A DNA stretch of 64,000 bases, taken from contig NHNY01000002.1 of NCBI GenBank assembly GCA_002786065.1, forward strand, positions 682,001 through 746,000, read 5' to 3'. Positions 1 to 12,154 of the stretch are shown here, one piece after another (within the stretch, counting starts at the first letter, position 1; each line of letters begins with the position of its first letter). This DNA comes from Microcyclospora pomicola. Lineage: Eukaryota; Ascomycota; Dothideomycetes; Capnodiales. Under the pieces are notes generated by a model. That model did no database searches, was not told the origin of the DNA, and worked only from the letters and a program-made list of their open reading frames with translations. The position numbers and the translations under genes were made by a program.

Positions 1-3000
1 AAGAGGAAGGGGTTACAGTGGAATTGGCAGGGACTGTCTCGCCCAGCTGAACATTTAGCGAGGATGGAAGCAGACACAGATGCCAAAACGCACCAAGTAG
101 CAACGAACTCATATATACAACCAATGCCTAATGTAAGAAAGCAGATAGCTACTCGAGAGCTTTGCATTATGATACTCTTACGCCATGTCCGATGGGATCC
201 AGGTAGTCACACTTACATGCCTGTCCATGCATCTGGGTCTCCAAGCCAGCTGGAGACCCTCAAAAGGAACCAATGCTCGTCGAGGTGGCTCTCTTTTATC
301 TAGTCACCGTTGGTCTCGATTTCCAGCCTCTGATGCCGCTCAGAGAAGAGAGCGATGGACTGCATTGGCTGTAGACGTCCGCGAGCACCAGGGAGAGGCT
401 CCTTGCACGTTGTGATAAGCAGCTCCAGCAGCCCGGCAGTCGTCTGCAATTCATCAACACTACTATGCTGTATGACAACTTTGGCTAGCCTTCCTGCTGA
501 CTGCACTCTTCCAGATACGGTTGGACCGTTGGACCACTGGGTTCGATGGCGGTGAACAGACTGGCACGCAAAAAATCCGAGGGAATCTGCCCATGCTGTT
601 GACACACCAGGGGAGGAACTTGAGCCAGGGGGCTGAGTTTTCCGCGGAGTAATGTCTGGTTGTCGTCAAGCTTGGTCTGTCATGCTGATCGGTAGGTCAT
701 CTGGCACGACCTTACAACTGGGATAAGAAGTGCGCGTTGTGGCGATCTCGTTAATAAGTCAGACCATTGGAATGTCTCAGTATTTCTCCTTCCGCTATAC
801 TCGAAGACCCTTCCATGCTCATCCGGTATTAGTGTCGGGTCTGAGTCCATGGCGCCCGATTTTCGTGTCCCGGCTGAGCAGCTATTGGCCTTGATAAGTC
901 CGATATTGTAAAACCTGACGCAAGTATAGGCGCTTGATTCGGTAGATTCGATAGTACGTGGCATATATTGTCAGTCCACTAGCCTACCACGAGTCGAAGA
1001 TGTGCTAGCGGTGGTTGTGAGGACTTCTAGCGGCCATCTTATCGCCCCTGCTCTATAGTCAGCGAATGTTCCACGGCCGCATTGACGCGCCAGTAAACAC
1101 GGTTCGCGCTCTCAAACTTGCGCAAGATCGACCAAGAGAGCGCGCGTCTAGACGCTTTGATGCTTATCACGGCAGGTAAGCATGAATACCTATGTAGATG
1201 GACGATGTTTCTAGCTTGGGTCACTTTTGTGTTGATGCGCTTGGCATCTCCAACGTCATCTCACCGCAAGATCGTGGTTCGAGCAGATCAATACACCATG
1301 AAAACTTGCTCAAATGCAATAGTAATATATTGTACTCCGACACGGGCATAGATTCGACCTCTATTGGTACGTTAGATCGCAATGACTGCACAGAGATCGT
1401 GTGCCAGTCTGTATTCGCCATTGACGGTGATTGACCTGGCTTACGTTGCGCCAGAAGATACCTATATATCGAACGTTTTGACCGATCACCGACACGTCTG
1501 TATCCGCTATATTCATGCGCTGGCAATGGGATTACCGACATAGTGAGGTCTAGAAGCTCTGATCTCCTCTAGGGTACTGACTCTGGTAGACTCGGTCGAA
1601 GGCTATCGTTGCGCGGAGAACGCCATCTGACGAAAGAAGGACAACAGGAGCATAATAATTATGGTCTTTCCAATGAGTTAGCTCGAACCAAACATCATTA
1701 CGGCCACTTGGCCATGCGGGCAGCGGACGCTGAACCGCGAAAACGATGGTGGCACTGATTGGCCACTGGCTCCGATTCACTGACTGTCCAGATATGATTG
1801 CGTCTCCCAACGATCAGGGATGGAGTGCGGATCTACACGCAGCTCTCATTGATGGACTTCGCTGTAGCTGGCATACACGGGGCGGTGACAGAAGCGCGTA
1901 GGTGAATCAGATCGAAAGCAAGGCCAATGACGACAGCGCCCTCCAGAGGCTTGTCATTATATGACATTGCTATTCGATATGTTACACTGCGAAAAACGTG
2001 TTACCCTGCTGGGATATGCACAGAATCCTAGCAAGTATGGCACGTAATCTTACGGCGTCAGGCTCGTGGAAGTATTGTTCGAGGAGAACGATGGTCTGGT
2101 CCTTTCAGCTTTCTGATGACCTGTCTCGATGCATCTCTCATTCAGGTACAATGCTGTTGCGATGCAGGAAGGAGGTGGCAGTAATTCCTGACAACCATCT
2201 CAAGGACTCTGTGCGGGCAAGGTGATTGATGACACTCGACTTGCGTGACCGCGTATGATCGCTACGGTGCAATACTCCCAGAACGCGGGCCAGTCGCTTG
2301 CGGGTAGGCTTACATGGTACACCACTGCTGTAAGAGAACTAGGGTTGGACACACTTGACAAGCAGAACCTTGAAGGATCCTGGGGATTTATTACCGATTG
2401 ACATTCACGCTGGCATGATATGGTCGGGAGGCGGCTTGCTGACCATACACCCTTTGGAGCATAGGAAGTTCGGGCAGGGATATGACGAGCTCGAAGGCAA
2501 TTGGATATTGTCGAGGAAAACGCCTGTAATGCGAATCTCCGGAATCTGTCTTTGGTAGTCCCGACTGCTGGTCGTGCAGCAGCCTGAGGAGGTCGGTCTC
2601 GCCCCGGCAGTATTTCAAACAAGCACGCCTCTTGTGGGCATGCAAGCCTGATTTGAGGACTTCTACTGACAAATGCTCTTCCGCCATGGTCCGCAGCATG
2701 GCTTGACAAAATCCCTGCTTGGAGCGATGGACCGGCTGTAGAGTCGATACTGAACGAAGGATGATGGAGGCGGGCTTGCAGCTGCAACCAAGCCACGAGT
2801 TCAATCAGGCAGCCCATTTCCCCCGAGGGTGGTGCATCCTGTGCTCTCACGTGGAGTATTCTTCAGGCGAAATAATACGGAGTCGAGAGCCAGGGCTAAG
2901 GCTTTACTATACAAGCACGTACGCCTGTCGGGTAGTGCTCACCTCACTCTCTCAGTACGACCAACCGAGATACCATAGCGAAATGTCGGGTGGCTTGCCC

Positions 3001-6000
3001 CCGCCGGTGAGTCTCCATGCTGCGCGACGTTCGGCGCTTCTCACCGCTTATGTGAGCCAAGATCGAAAAGTGTTGCCTGGGATGGCGAAGCCTGCCTGAT
3101 GGAGGTCGGTCCGTAGCACAAGTCTGCCTCCAGTCTACCGGCTTGCCAAGGCTCTCTTGGCCAGAGTGGCCTTGCGCCCAAAGGGTGAGAAACAAGGCCT
3201 ACAGTACCTACTAGTCGACCTATGAGGCTGCCACACTAACACAGCAGATGATGATGCTAGTCTTTGGTAATGCCGTCGACAAAGTACTGTAGTTGTTGTT
3301 CCACATTTTTTTCCGATATGGCCAAGGGCAATACTGCGCAAAGACGTCTCCAGGCGCTTACGGATGTGATAATCCATTGATTGCGGAGAAGAGTGCTCCA
3401 TCCACTCGCAGTCGCTGCGCACTCCAAGACCAACACCTATCGTCTTGGTCGCCGGCTGATTCGCGCGCGCCTCTGCCATGGTTTCGAAACGCCACGCAGA
3501 ACTTTCGTCTGCGTGTGACATGCATGGCAACACACATGGCAGGCACGATTTTGCTCACGCCACCCGGAGCGCAACTGGCATGCGTAATTTGCCGGCCTGA
3601 AGTCTGGGTCGTACCGTAAGTCCTGAGTGAGAGATGGACCAGTCAGACGCCATTACGCCCTTATTCCGACATCGATCTGTAACTCGTCAGCGGCCATCTG
3701 AACAAGAAGTACTCCTTTCGAATCGACCAGTGGCTTAGCGAAGCCGTGAATCAACATGTATATACAGTACAAGCATTCCAACCTAGCCTATGGGCTGACG
3801 GGGCAGGACTACAGGAGATGTACTTCGTACTGTTACTGCACCCACGGGTCGGTAACTCCAACCCTCAAATGTTTGCTTCAGCAGCGTTTAGCAATAATGC
3901 TGTCGAGACTCCGAGAGCAAATCATAAAGCGCTTGACATGACAATGCTACGATGAAGTACACTTGCGGCGAAGGCCACCTAGCACTTCCAGTGGCCAATT
4001 CTATAAATAGTGCAGACCGGCCGGGATACATGCTCGTTGGTGTTGCCTGAGACTTCGACACTGTTGCTCCAAAACATGCTTGGTTCGATGATGGTGGCTA
4101 CAACAATCTGCGGGCGTGACAGGGAATTGAGGAGATCGGGAACTCGCTCATTCTGGTGTTCACGACCCTCGGAGCGCTCGGCAGGATACACATGAGCAAG
4201 GCATCTTGTTGATAGAATGTAAGCGTCCCTGGCAATAGTAGCCTGCTCACCGAGGACTCGGCGGCTGATTGGGCGCTGTAGAATGAATGCTGTAGCATCT
4301 AGACTTGCCGGTGGATGCATGCCTGGTAACGCAATGACAACATGGTGATGCCGCTCACGCATCCGGGGCAGAGCAGCCCAGTTGAGGTCAAACCTCGGAA
4401 GATGGGTTATGCTCTCACTTCTCGAAGTACGAAACATGGGCTCGTTGCTGATGGTGGGACGGCAGCGTGCATGAGGTACGTCTCTTGCACACACCAGTCG
4501 CCATCCCTGCAGCAGTTGCAGCACGGCACGGCAAAGAGGTATCATGCTACTGGCAGTGCGCAGCAGCTGGGGTCCGAAGCGGCCAAATCACACGCAAGCT
4601 GAAGATAGCTGTGCGGCAGAGTTCTGAATGGCGTGAACAAGAGGCCATGTTGGCTCTCGCAGCTGCAAGTCAGCGCTGGATCCCATGCTCCAGCTATGGC
4701 TGTCGCCGTGAATCCTTTGGAAATTTGGCCACGGGGTCGACGTTTGCTGCGAAGACGATGCTCATCGTTGTGTGCTGTGGGTGCTGATGATACAGCAGGG
4801 GAACTTAAGCCAGCTGATATTGCCGATGGCTCACGTGATCATCGCGCAACTTGCCGCGTCTCGCAAGATCCCGTCATGGGTAACAAGTCCACGATCTATT
4901 CAGATTACATACATCCACAACAGTATGTGTTCCGTGCTTCGACAAGATCGCCACCTCTTCAGCGCTCGGCCCTGGAAATCAGCTCTGCCGTTGAGATGCC
5001 TGACTGCAAATTGAGAGCGGCATGAGAATGCTGAGGGTTGAAGCCACTGGCACCCACCGCCCAAGGCTCTAAGTTTGATGAGCAAGCAAGGCTGCTCACC
5101 AACGTCTCCGACACTGCACACACCAGCACATGATCTTCCACAAGCCACATCAGCCCCGTACATCGACGAGCAGCATGTCCATGATACACTCCAATCATGA
5201 TATGATATCGGCATATGCCTACAGCGACGTCAGGTCTATAAGATGGCAGCCAATCAACGACCCAGTCACGACACGCACTCTTATGCACGTCTTCCTGAAT
5301 CATCCCTGCAGTTTGAGATGACACGAGACGGCCGTCGAGCAGCACCCGCGAATCACGTAACGGCAGAGACAACACCATCACGACCCTCATCGGTGTCTCA
5401 CGTCGCACTAACCATTCTTTGTGGGAGCGCTTGGCCACCAGGGCGGGAACCTCTATGTGTGTGCGCGGTAAGCTGCCGCGTCTGCCCGCGCTGTCCTTCG
5501 CGCTGTCCTCTGGCCCACCGATGTAGCCAATACGAACGGAGGGCCAATCTATCGAACAGCCTACGTTAGCGATACCCAGGCATCAGACCCACCAGTCCTG
5601 CACGGTATTGGTTATGCCAAGCGTACAGATTTAGGTGCAAGCGGCGCGGACACCGATGGACGACGGCCGACAATAGATCCTTCGCAGCTTCCAAGCTTCG
5701 ACAGAATTTTCTGGCGTCAGGTTGGAAGGCGCACGGCCAGATTCATGGCCGGCGCCTTGAGATGCACTAGTCACGCTGGTCTTACAACTGGGAATGGCCG
5801 CAGGTGAAGCCACCGAGGTGATTGGCTTAAACCGCGACGGTCTTACACTTGGGATGGTGTTGATCGTGTTGCAGCAAGCGCACCCGATCCTGGCAGCACC
5901 AGCCAATACATACCTGGAATGTCCTGGTTCAGTTGTTGCAATTTGGTGACAACTCTGCGGAGTTGTCTCATGCGCCCTCGTCCTCGCGACGTGACGCCGA

Positions 6001-6796
6001 ACTCGCGTTGCGTTGCACCACCCCAAGCGGAACCCTCGGATCATGACACCGATCATGCAACCACGTCAAGGCGCAACACGAAGTTCCAGGAGGCGAGACT
6101 GAAAGGCGCTTTCACTCGGCGAAGACTAAGCCGTTCGAGGACAGGTGCATGTGGCGTTTGTCTCGCAAATGTCTGGTCCGCTAAGGAGCCACGTAACTCG
6201 CTAAGATCGTCCTCGAAGTATCTCCATCGTGGTCTAGCGCCGTTGCCAATCATTAGAATGTCTGCATCCACTAGAGGCGAAGCCGTTGCTGGTGGATGGT
6301 CTCACTAGTGCGATGCTAATACCAGTCAACATATGTGGGTCAGACTCGTGAAGAAGCGTACCAGTCACCGTCCATCAGGCTGTGGTGACAGCAGAATACA
6401 TATCCTGCCTCTCCGTTAACATCTGGTGCACACGCCGCTATCCCAGGAGATCACATTCAATCCTGTTGATCTTCGACTTTCGTCCATCCACAGTTCACAG
6501 CTAGCCGACCCAGAGACCGCATCCCATTCAACCACGACTTACGCCGAACAGTACATACCGCTGTTGGTCCACTTTACTGTTCAACACGCCTCACTTTGAT
6601 CAACACTCTTTGCCAGACCTTTGTCTTTACTACAAGTTAATACTTTTCTTTCTGAGCTCGGTCATTTGCGATTGAACAAGCGAAGGTCTTTTCCACTTTC
6701 TGCTTCTGATATTGCTTCGGCTCAAGGATCCTATGCTTGATCGGAATCAATCATCTGCCAGATTATATCTTCCGGGGACTTTCTGGAGTGTCGAAT
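1..6796. other. Gene-poor region, no supported gene
   Basis: No reading frame here looks like a protein I recognise. The longest unassigned frames (minus strand 2200-2850, 3979-4545 and 4959-5438) are composition-neutral, overlap other open frames and show no domain motif. A short motif close to GGTCTTACAACTGGGA occurs near 708, 5780 and 5848, the last two about 68 bp apart. The final 200 bp or so before 6797 are the promoter and leader of the kinase gene. The region could hold decayed repeats or fast-evolving genes, but nothing in it can be named. Confidence 0.5.
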
Positions 6797-6846
6797 ATGC
6801 TAAACTTGCCCACTCCGCCGCCCTCGCCACAGCCATATGGACTTGA
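6733..6846 (+). promoter_or_regulatory. Overlapping upstream ORF at kinase start
   Basis: An ATG at 6733 opens a 37-codon frame that ends in TGA at 6844-6846. It overlaps the kinase start at 6797 in another frame. A scanning ribosome using it would bypass the kinase ATG, so it could hold down translation. This is seen directly in the sequence; use in vivo is inferred and depends on the transcript starting upstream of 6733. Confidence 0.4.
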
Positions 6847-8140
6847 TAGCTCGCAGCCTGGCCAACATCGGATCGGACAGATCCTGCCCGGTGACATCCA
6901 ATTGATCGAAGTCCTTGGTGTTGGAGCGTATGGTACAGTGTACAAGGCCCGAAATGTTCATGATCCCTGCATTGAGTATGCCGTGAAAACATTGAACAAG
7001 AAAGGCCTTGATGCCCGACAAAGGGCTTTCCAGGATCGCGAGATCCAACTCCATTATGAGGCCAGCCAAAAACAGCCCGGTGTGGTGGAGATGATCCAGA
7101 TCGTGGACAGTGAGGACTGCACTTTTGTCGTTTTGGAATATTGCCCAGAGGGTGACCTGTTCGCCAAAATTACCGAGGAAGACCAGTATGTTGGAAATGA
7201 CCAAAAGGCAAAGTGGGTGTTCCTCCAAATCCTGGACGCCGTCAAGGCTTGCCATGATCGGGGTATTTACCATCGGGATCTCAAACCTGAGAATATCTTG
7301 GTCAAGGATGATGGATGGACTGTGAAGCTGGCCGACTTTGGACTGGCCACCAAGGAACGGATCACTTCGGACTTTGGTTGTGGATCAACGTTCTATATGT
7401 CACCAGGTGTGTATCCCGTCGATCCTTCAGTTCCAGCACAGGAGGTTACTAACTCACGCGACGCAGAATGCCAACAAAACAGCTCGAACTTGCACGCAGG
7501 ATACGCATCCGCTCCCAACGATGTCTGGTCTCTTGGTGTGATCTTGGTCAACCTGACATGTGGCCGCAATCCGTGGAAGCACACCACCATGGAGGATTCC
7601 ACCTTCCGCGCTTTCATGCGTGACCGAAACTTTCTCCAAACCATTCTTCCCATCACGGATGAGCTCAACTACATCCTCCAGAGAATTTTCGAGGTTGACC
7701 CCCAACGCCGGATTTCTGTTACTGAGCTCTTGTACCTCATTTCTGCTTGCCGTCAGTTCACACATGGGTCACCCGCTGGAACCAGCCCAGTAACTCCGGC
7801 GTACACCCCTCCCGTGGAAGCTGTCGAGAGACCTTGCTTGGATACATCCATGGCCTACGTGGAACCACTGTCGGCAGTGCCTAGCATAGAGCTGCCGCGC
7901 CAGCAATACCCACAGGTGTACCCGCAACAGCAATTTGCCTCCTCACCCTCACCACCACAGTCTGTCCACAGCAGCCCACATCATTCGCCTTATTCACATA
8001 CGTTTGCGGCCAAGCATTCAGTGCCTACTGTCTGCTCTCCGTATGTTCCCCAGTTCGATCTCTTCCAGCCGGTATCTCGGTACGGACAACAATTCTTCTC
8101 GTCCTTCCAAGGACAGTGCATTTTCTGGCCAGTTCGATGA
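6797..8140 (+). CDS. Ran1/Sks1-like serine/threonine protein kinase
   Basis: A protein kinase of about 427 aa, closest in motif style to the fungal Ran1/Pat1, Sks1 and Vhs1 nutrient/meiosis kinases. The kinase domain covers roughly residues 34-330: glycine loop GVGAYG (41-46), YAVK lysine 64, alpha-C glutamate 82, HRDLKPEN (159-166), DFG (180-182) and MSPE. The C-terminal 100 residues are rich in Pro, Ser and Gln and look disordered. The start is the ATG at 6797; the frame stays open upstream to 6737 without an ATG. One intron, 7407-7466 (60 nt, donor GTGTGT, branch TACTAAC), splits the Glu codon of the SPE motif. It is a multiple of three with no stop, so retention would add 20 residues there. 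Substrate and pathway cannot be read from the sequence. Confidence 0.85.
   Translation: MLNLPTPPPSPQPYGLDSSQPGQHRIGQILPGDIQLIEVLGVGAYGTVYKARNVHDPCIEYAVKTLNKKGLDARQRAFQDREIQLHYEASQKQPGVVEMIQIVDSEDCTFVVLEYCPEGDLFAKITEEDQYVGNDQKAKWVFLQILDAVKACHDRGIYHRDLKPENILVKDDGWTVKLADFGLATKERITSDFGCGSTFYMSPGVYPVDPSVPAQEVTNSRDAECQQNSSNLHAGYASAPNDVWSLGVILVNLTCGRNPWKHTTMEDSTFRAFMRDRNFLQTILPITDELNYILQRIFEVDPQRRISVTELLYLISACRQFTHGSPAGTSPVTPAYTPPVEAVERPCLDTSMAYVEPLSAVPSIELPRQQYPQVYPQQQFASSPSPPQSVHSSPHHSPYSHTFAAKHSVPTVCSPYVPQFDLFQPVSRYGQQFFSSFQGQCIFWPVR
7407..7466 (+). other. 60-nt stop-free in-frame intron in kinase
   Basis: GTGTGT donor, TACTAAC branch site and ACGCAG acceptor. Splicing joins ...MSP to ECQQ, giving the expected kinase APE-type motif. 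Read through, the intron codes 20 residues without a stop between Pro203 and the Glu. Confidence 0.8.
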
Positions 8141-11100
8141 GCGCCATTGCTGCCATGGACTGAACCGAGCATTCTTCGACACTTTACAGCCCGTTACACT
8201 ATTTAGATTCACTGCCATACGATTGGACGGCATCACGACGAACACGACGGACTGAAGATGACAACATTTACTATTTACTGGATCTCCCTTAGCTATATAC
8301 CCCCTTTGTAAAGACTTCGTTCTTGCTTGAGAACTTTGTGGTTGGTTGGTTGGCATACGATGGATAGGAGTTTGGAGGTCCCCACAGCTTTTGAGTGGCA
8401 TACACGTCGTCTCGATGGAGATACAAGGCCGAAAAGATGGATCACGATACATTGTATACTAGATATGACGGTCGAGCAGGACTGACCTAGCTCATCCAAA
8501 ATGTAACATAGTGACTACAGCACTGAAATGCCCATGAACCCTGGTCGACTGATCGATTGACTCTGCAAATATGCTGTCTCGGCTACCAACAGCGCGAGGT
8601 GTCGTCAAGGGACCACAACCTTTGACACGCCGTGTCACCCGCCTGGTCCGCCCCAGGTCGAGCAAATCACGAGGCGGGCGAAGCTACTAATTAAAAACCC
8701 GCCCAGGCCATCCGTTACATGCCCTCAGCTAAACACTACTGCAGCATGTAACTCTCGTAACAGTACCCTCCTGACGCCTTCGCACTACAGTCCGGCACTC
8801 CGTGCACACTGCCAATCACACCTCGCTTCCCACCCTCCTCTGCCTATCCCGGGCGGCGCTGTAATATTCTCTCATCAGTAGTCCGCGCCCCATCGCGGGC
8901 CATGACACAGCTGCACCGTCGCTAGCCTGGCTCCCAACCCCAGCCTTCCAGTCCCAGCGCCCGGGTACACGAGTCGCTGCTGTATAGGCCGTACCGCAGG
9001 CCGGTGGCACAGCCATCAGGCCCATCACCCATTCCCTCGCAGGCGCGTGGTCGTGGACCGCTGGCAAGGCTTTCGAACTCCCGGGCGGGCGAGCCGTCGC
9101 AAGGGAGCAGCGGGTTTCCTGCAAACTCTACCATTACATCCTACATACGAGCATGAGCGAGAACAGGGTGTGAGGCGTGTAGAGGCTGACGGCGATGTAC
9201 TGGATGTGTGCGTGTCTCGCGATCGGATCGACAGCGGAGCCGACACGAAATCATCTTCGGTGACGGATGGTGCTCTCGGAGGTAGCAGCATGCCAAATCC
9301 AATGGACAGACCGGAAGATGCTACTGCACACGGCTTGGGTGGGTGGGAAACCACTGTGAAGAAATCATGCTGATGATCTGGCCGTACGCGACGCCGTCTT
9401 GGTGCTGTTGCCGCCGCGAGTCAGCTTGCTTGTGCAAGTGCCGATCTTACGACCTGAAGGACTGGCCTCCGTGGTCTGGATGCGACGGCTTGGTCGGGCA
9501 ATCCCTGCAGGCGAGCTGATCGCCTCCATGACAAAGTCTGCACGGCAGGACGTGTCGCCACGATCTGTGGTGAATGATGATGAGCGACGGTTGGGTGCGG
9601 CTGGGGCAGCACGCTTGGCAAAGCGCAGGATGCCGTCAGCACTAGAGCGAGTGGTCTGCACGCGGTTGCGGTGCTCATCATCATCAAACCTCATCACACT
9701 GCTTGCGCTGGCGTGACTAGGACTTCCCACACGGCCCGATAGCGGGATGCTGCACACTCTTCACGCTCACAAACCTGATGTAATAGCGTGCATAGGTACT
9801 GTTATTGTCTACATACCACGCAGTAGTCCCGCGAAGCTCGACGGCCAGCGAGATTGCCATCACAGCCACTGTGGTCTAGAAGTCGAGCTATTCCCGTGGC
9901 TTACAACCTGCGGGCGATTGCTTTGCACGAATCCGCGCGAGTCCGGCAGTTGCGACTTGTGGATGTGTTGTCATGATCAACATGCTTTGCAAAGTCACGA
10001 CCTCGTGGAGCATTGTATACGTATCCACAAGAAGCATGCAGCTTTCGATCATGATACTGGCATTCGATCGATGGCTATCATGATCGTGATGAATCCGTTT
10101 GGATCTGCGTCCAAGGACTGCATCTAATCAATCACTGAGCATGACAGTCATGCTCTCTGGTCGAGCAATCTACTGCTGTGATTATCGTCAACAGCCACCG
10201 TCCCTATACCTTGCATGGGTTCCATGAGCCTGCTCAGTCATTATGCGAAGTTTCATGGCAGGACACATTCTGCCGAGAGCGAGAGTGCGCTGAAGCTTTT
10301 AGCCTTACGCAGGGTTTCAGTGCAGTGCTGACAGGACCTGCATGCGCAAGGCCGGCCGCTCACTGAAGCTCGAGAAGACCGCGTTCACGAGGAAGGATGA
10401 CCCGTCGGCCACGGAGAGGCCATTCTCGGCATTTGCCAAATTTGCTTCTCGTTTCTCTGTCACTGCCCTTGGGGCGACGACATGCAAATTCATAATCTTC
10501 TCCACAGCGGCCAAACCGCGACGATCGTGAGCAAATTGTTTACGTCCGCACACTGGCACGTCACCATATTACGTAGATCCAGCAACATCCACTTCTGGCT
10601 GGGAGACTTACGCCTCATTGCGAATCCTTGTGACCAATGTTTCGACCACGGTCTAGCTCGAGATCAAGTCAACGTGAAACTTGATCCTTGCCCTCGTGGT
10701 CTAGGGCTTCGGGATATCTTTCTCCAACTTCTCACTCTTATCTGATGCAGCATGCCCCTCATGTCGACCACTCCGCGATAACGGAAGTCGTTCCTATATC
10801 CTTGATCAACATGCTAGGTATGACGGCAACAGGATACGAGCATGCATGGCGAAGTCTAGTCTGCTGCACATGCGATCCTTATCCCAAACCCAAGCCCCCA
10901 CTCGAAAGCATCATACTGTAGACCTTTTGGATACATGCTCCAGCAACGAGATGAGCGACGATGAACGACATACCACGAGTGAGCTGCTCATGCATTGATA
11001 GGACGATAAGAAGAACGTTTCCACGGACTTTTACAATCCTCCCAAGCACCACCCTTCCGCAAGCTCAAAGAACAGACATGCAAGGGCATCATGCCCGGCT

Positions 11101-12154
11101 GCATGAACAACTCCTGCATCCCGCAGCTGTCACCGTCCTCAAACTCTATGCCATTTCCGGCAGTTGGCACGCCCCATCGACTCTGAAAGCAGCCGACGTC
11201 TTGTCTGCTTTCATGCATCGTGATGGAAAGCACTGAAGCTTTCACTTGCAGTAACCATACATGATACAGCTTCCCCATGCGGAACAATCAGACACGTGAT
11301 CCTTGCTTGGCCGAGCATCGAGATACATGTTCGCGCGCCCTGCCTGCATGCATGCAAGCCGATACGAGATCGCGAGACGATGATCATTGGTGCATCACAA
11401 TCCTTAGCTGGCGTGGGCTCTCTACAATTGTCCTAAGAGTACCCCCTGGTCCTTCATGATGATGCGGCAGTGCTAGCTGTCGATATGTACCGGGACCGAC
11501 TCACTTGTACCGTAGCGACTGTATTCCAAGCAAGGTATGGTGAGATTTACCGAGGGCAGCGCTCGAAGCGACGATAGTCGACAACGACCTGCGTGGCCCA
11601 CACACTCCTCCACCGCCTTTTCACGCATGGAGGCCTTGCATGTTCTAAGCGATCGCTACGGGGAAACGTCAAGGTATAGCTATAGCATCGCGCGTAATGG
11701 TCACCGTGAGGGCTCTGCTCGAAGCGATGGGGACGAAGGGATTGCCGAGGAGATTTGATATATAGTGGAGTAATAAGTTGCTGGCGTAGATGGTGAAACG
11801 AAAGTCACGGCCTTGGCCAACAAGTATAAGGTGGAGCAGGACACAGTGGACATGAAACAGAGAGCCAAAGCTTTCGCATTACATTGTTCTCATCTCGACG
11901 TGTAGCTATGCGAGGAGTATCTCGGTTCTCATGGCGTGGCCGCTGGAGAACGGGGATACTGTCGATGAAGGTGCTCTTGATATGCTCCTCCCAAAGTACC
12001 GTGGTCGCTCATTTGCAAGTGGCGTGATGCATAGCCAGGCCCTCATACCTCTGAACCATACCCAATAGCTCAAAGCGTGATCTCGGCTCCACCTCGAACG
12101 TGACCCCATAGCACAAATTCCGTCGTTGTGGGCAGCTTATCGTTTGAGAGCATC
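8141..12154. other. Intergenic, kinase to prp4 (4 kb)
   Basis: This lies between the 3' ends of two convergent genes. I see no supported gene. A GC-rich stretch at about 8600-9760 carries several overlapping open frames on both strands. The most gene-like is a basic, Ser/Arg-rich minus-strand frame whose ATG (protein start MRFDDDEH) is at 9694 and whose stop is at 9365; it has no recognisable domain and I do not call it. A short inverted repeat, GACACG-C-CGTGTC, lies near 8624. Confidence 0.5.

Noticed and set aside
2200-2850. 216-aa minus-strand open frame
   Set aside because: No domain, overlaps another open frame, and has no plausible gene structure.
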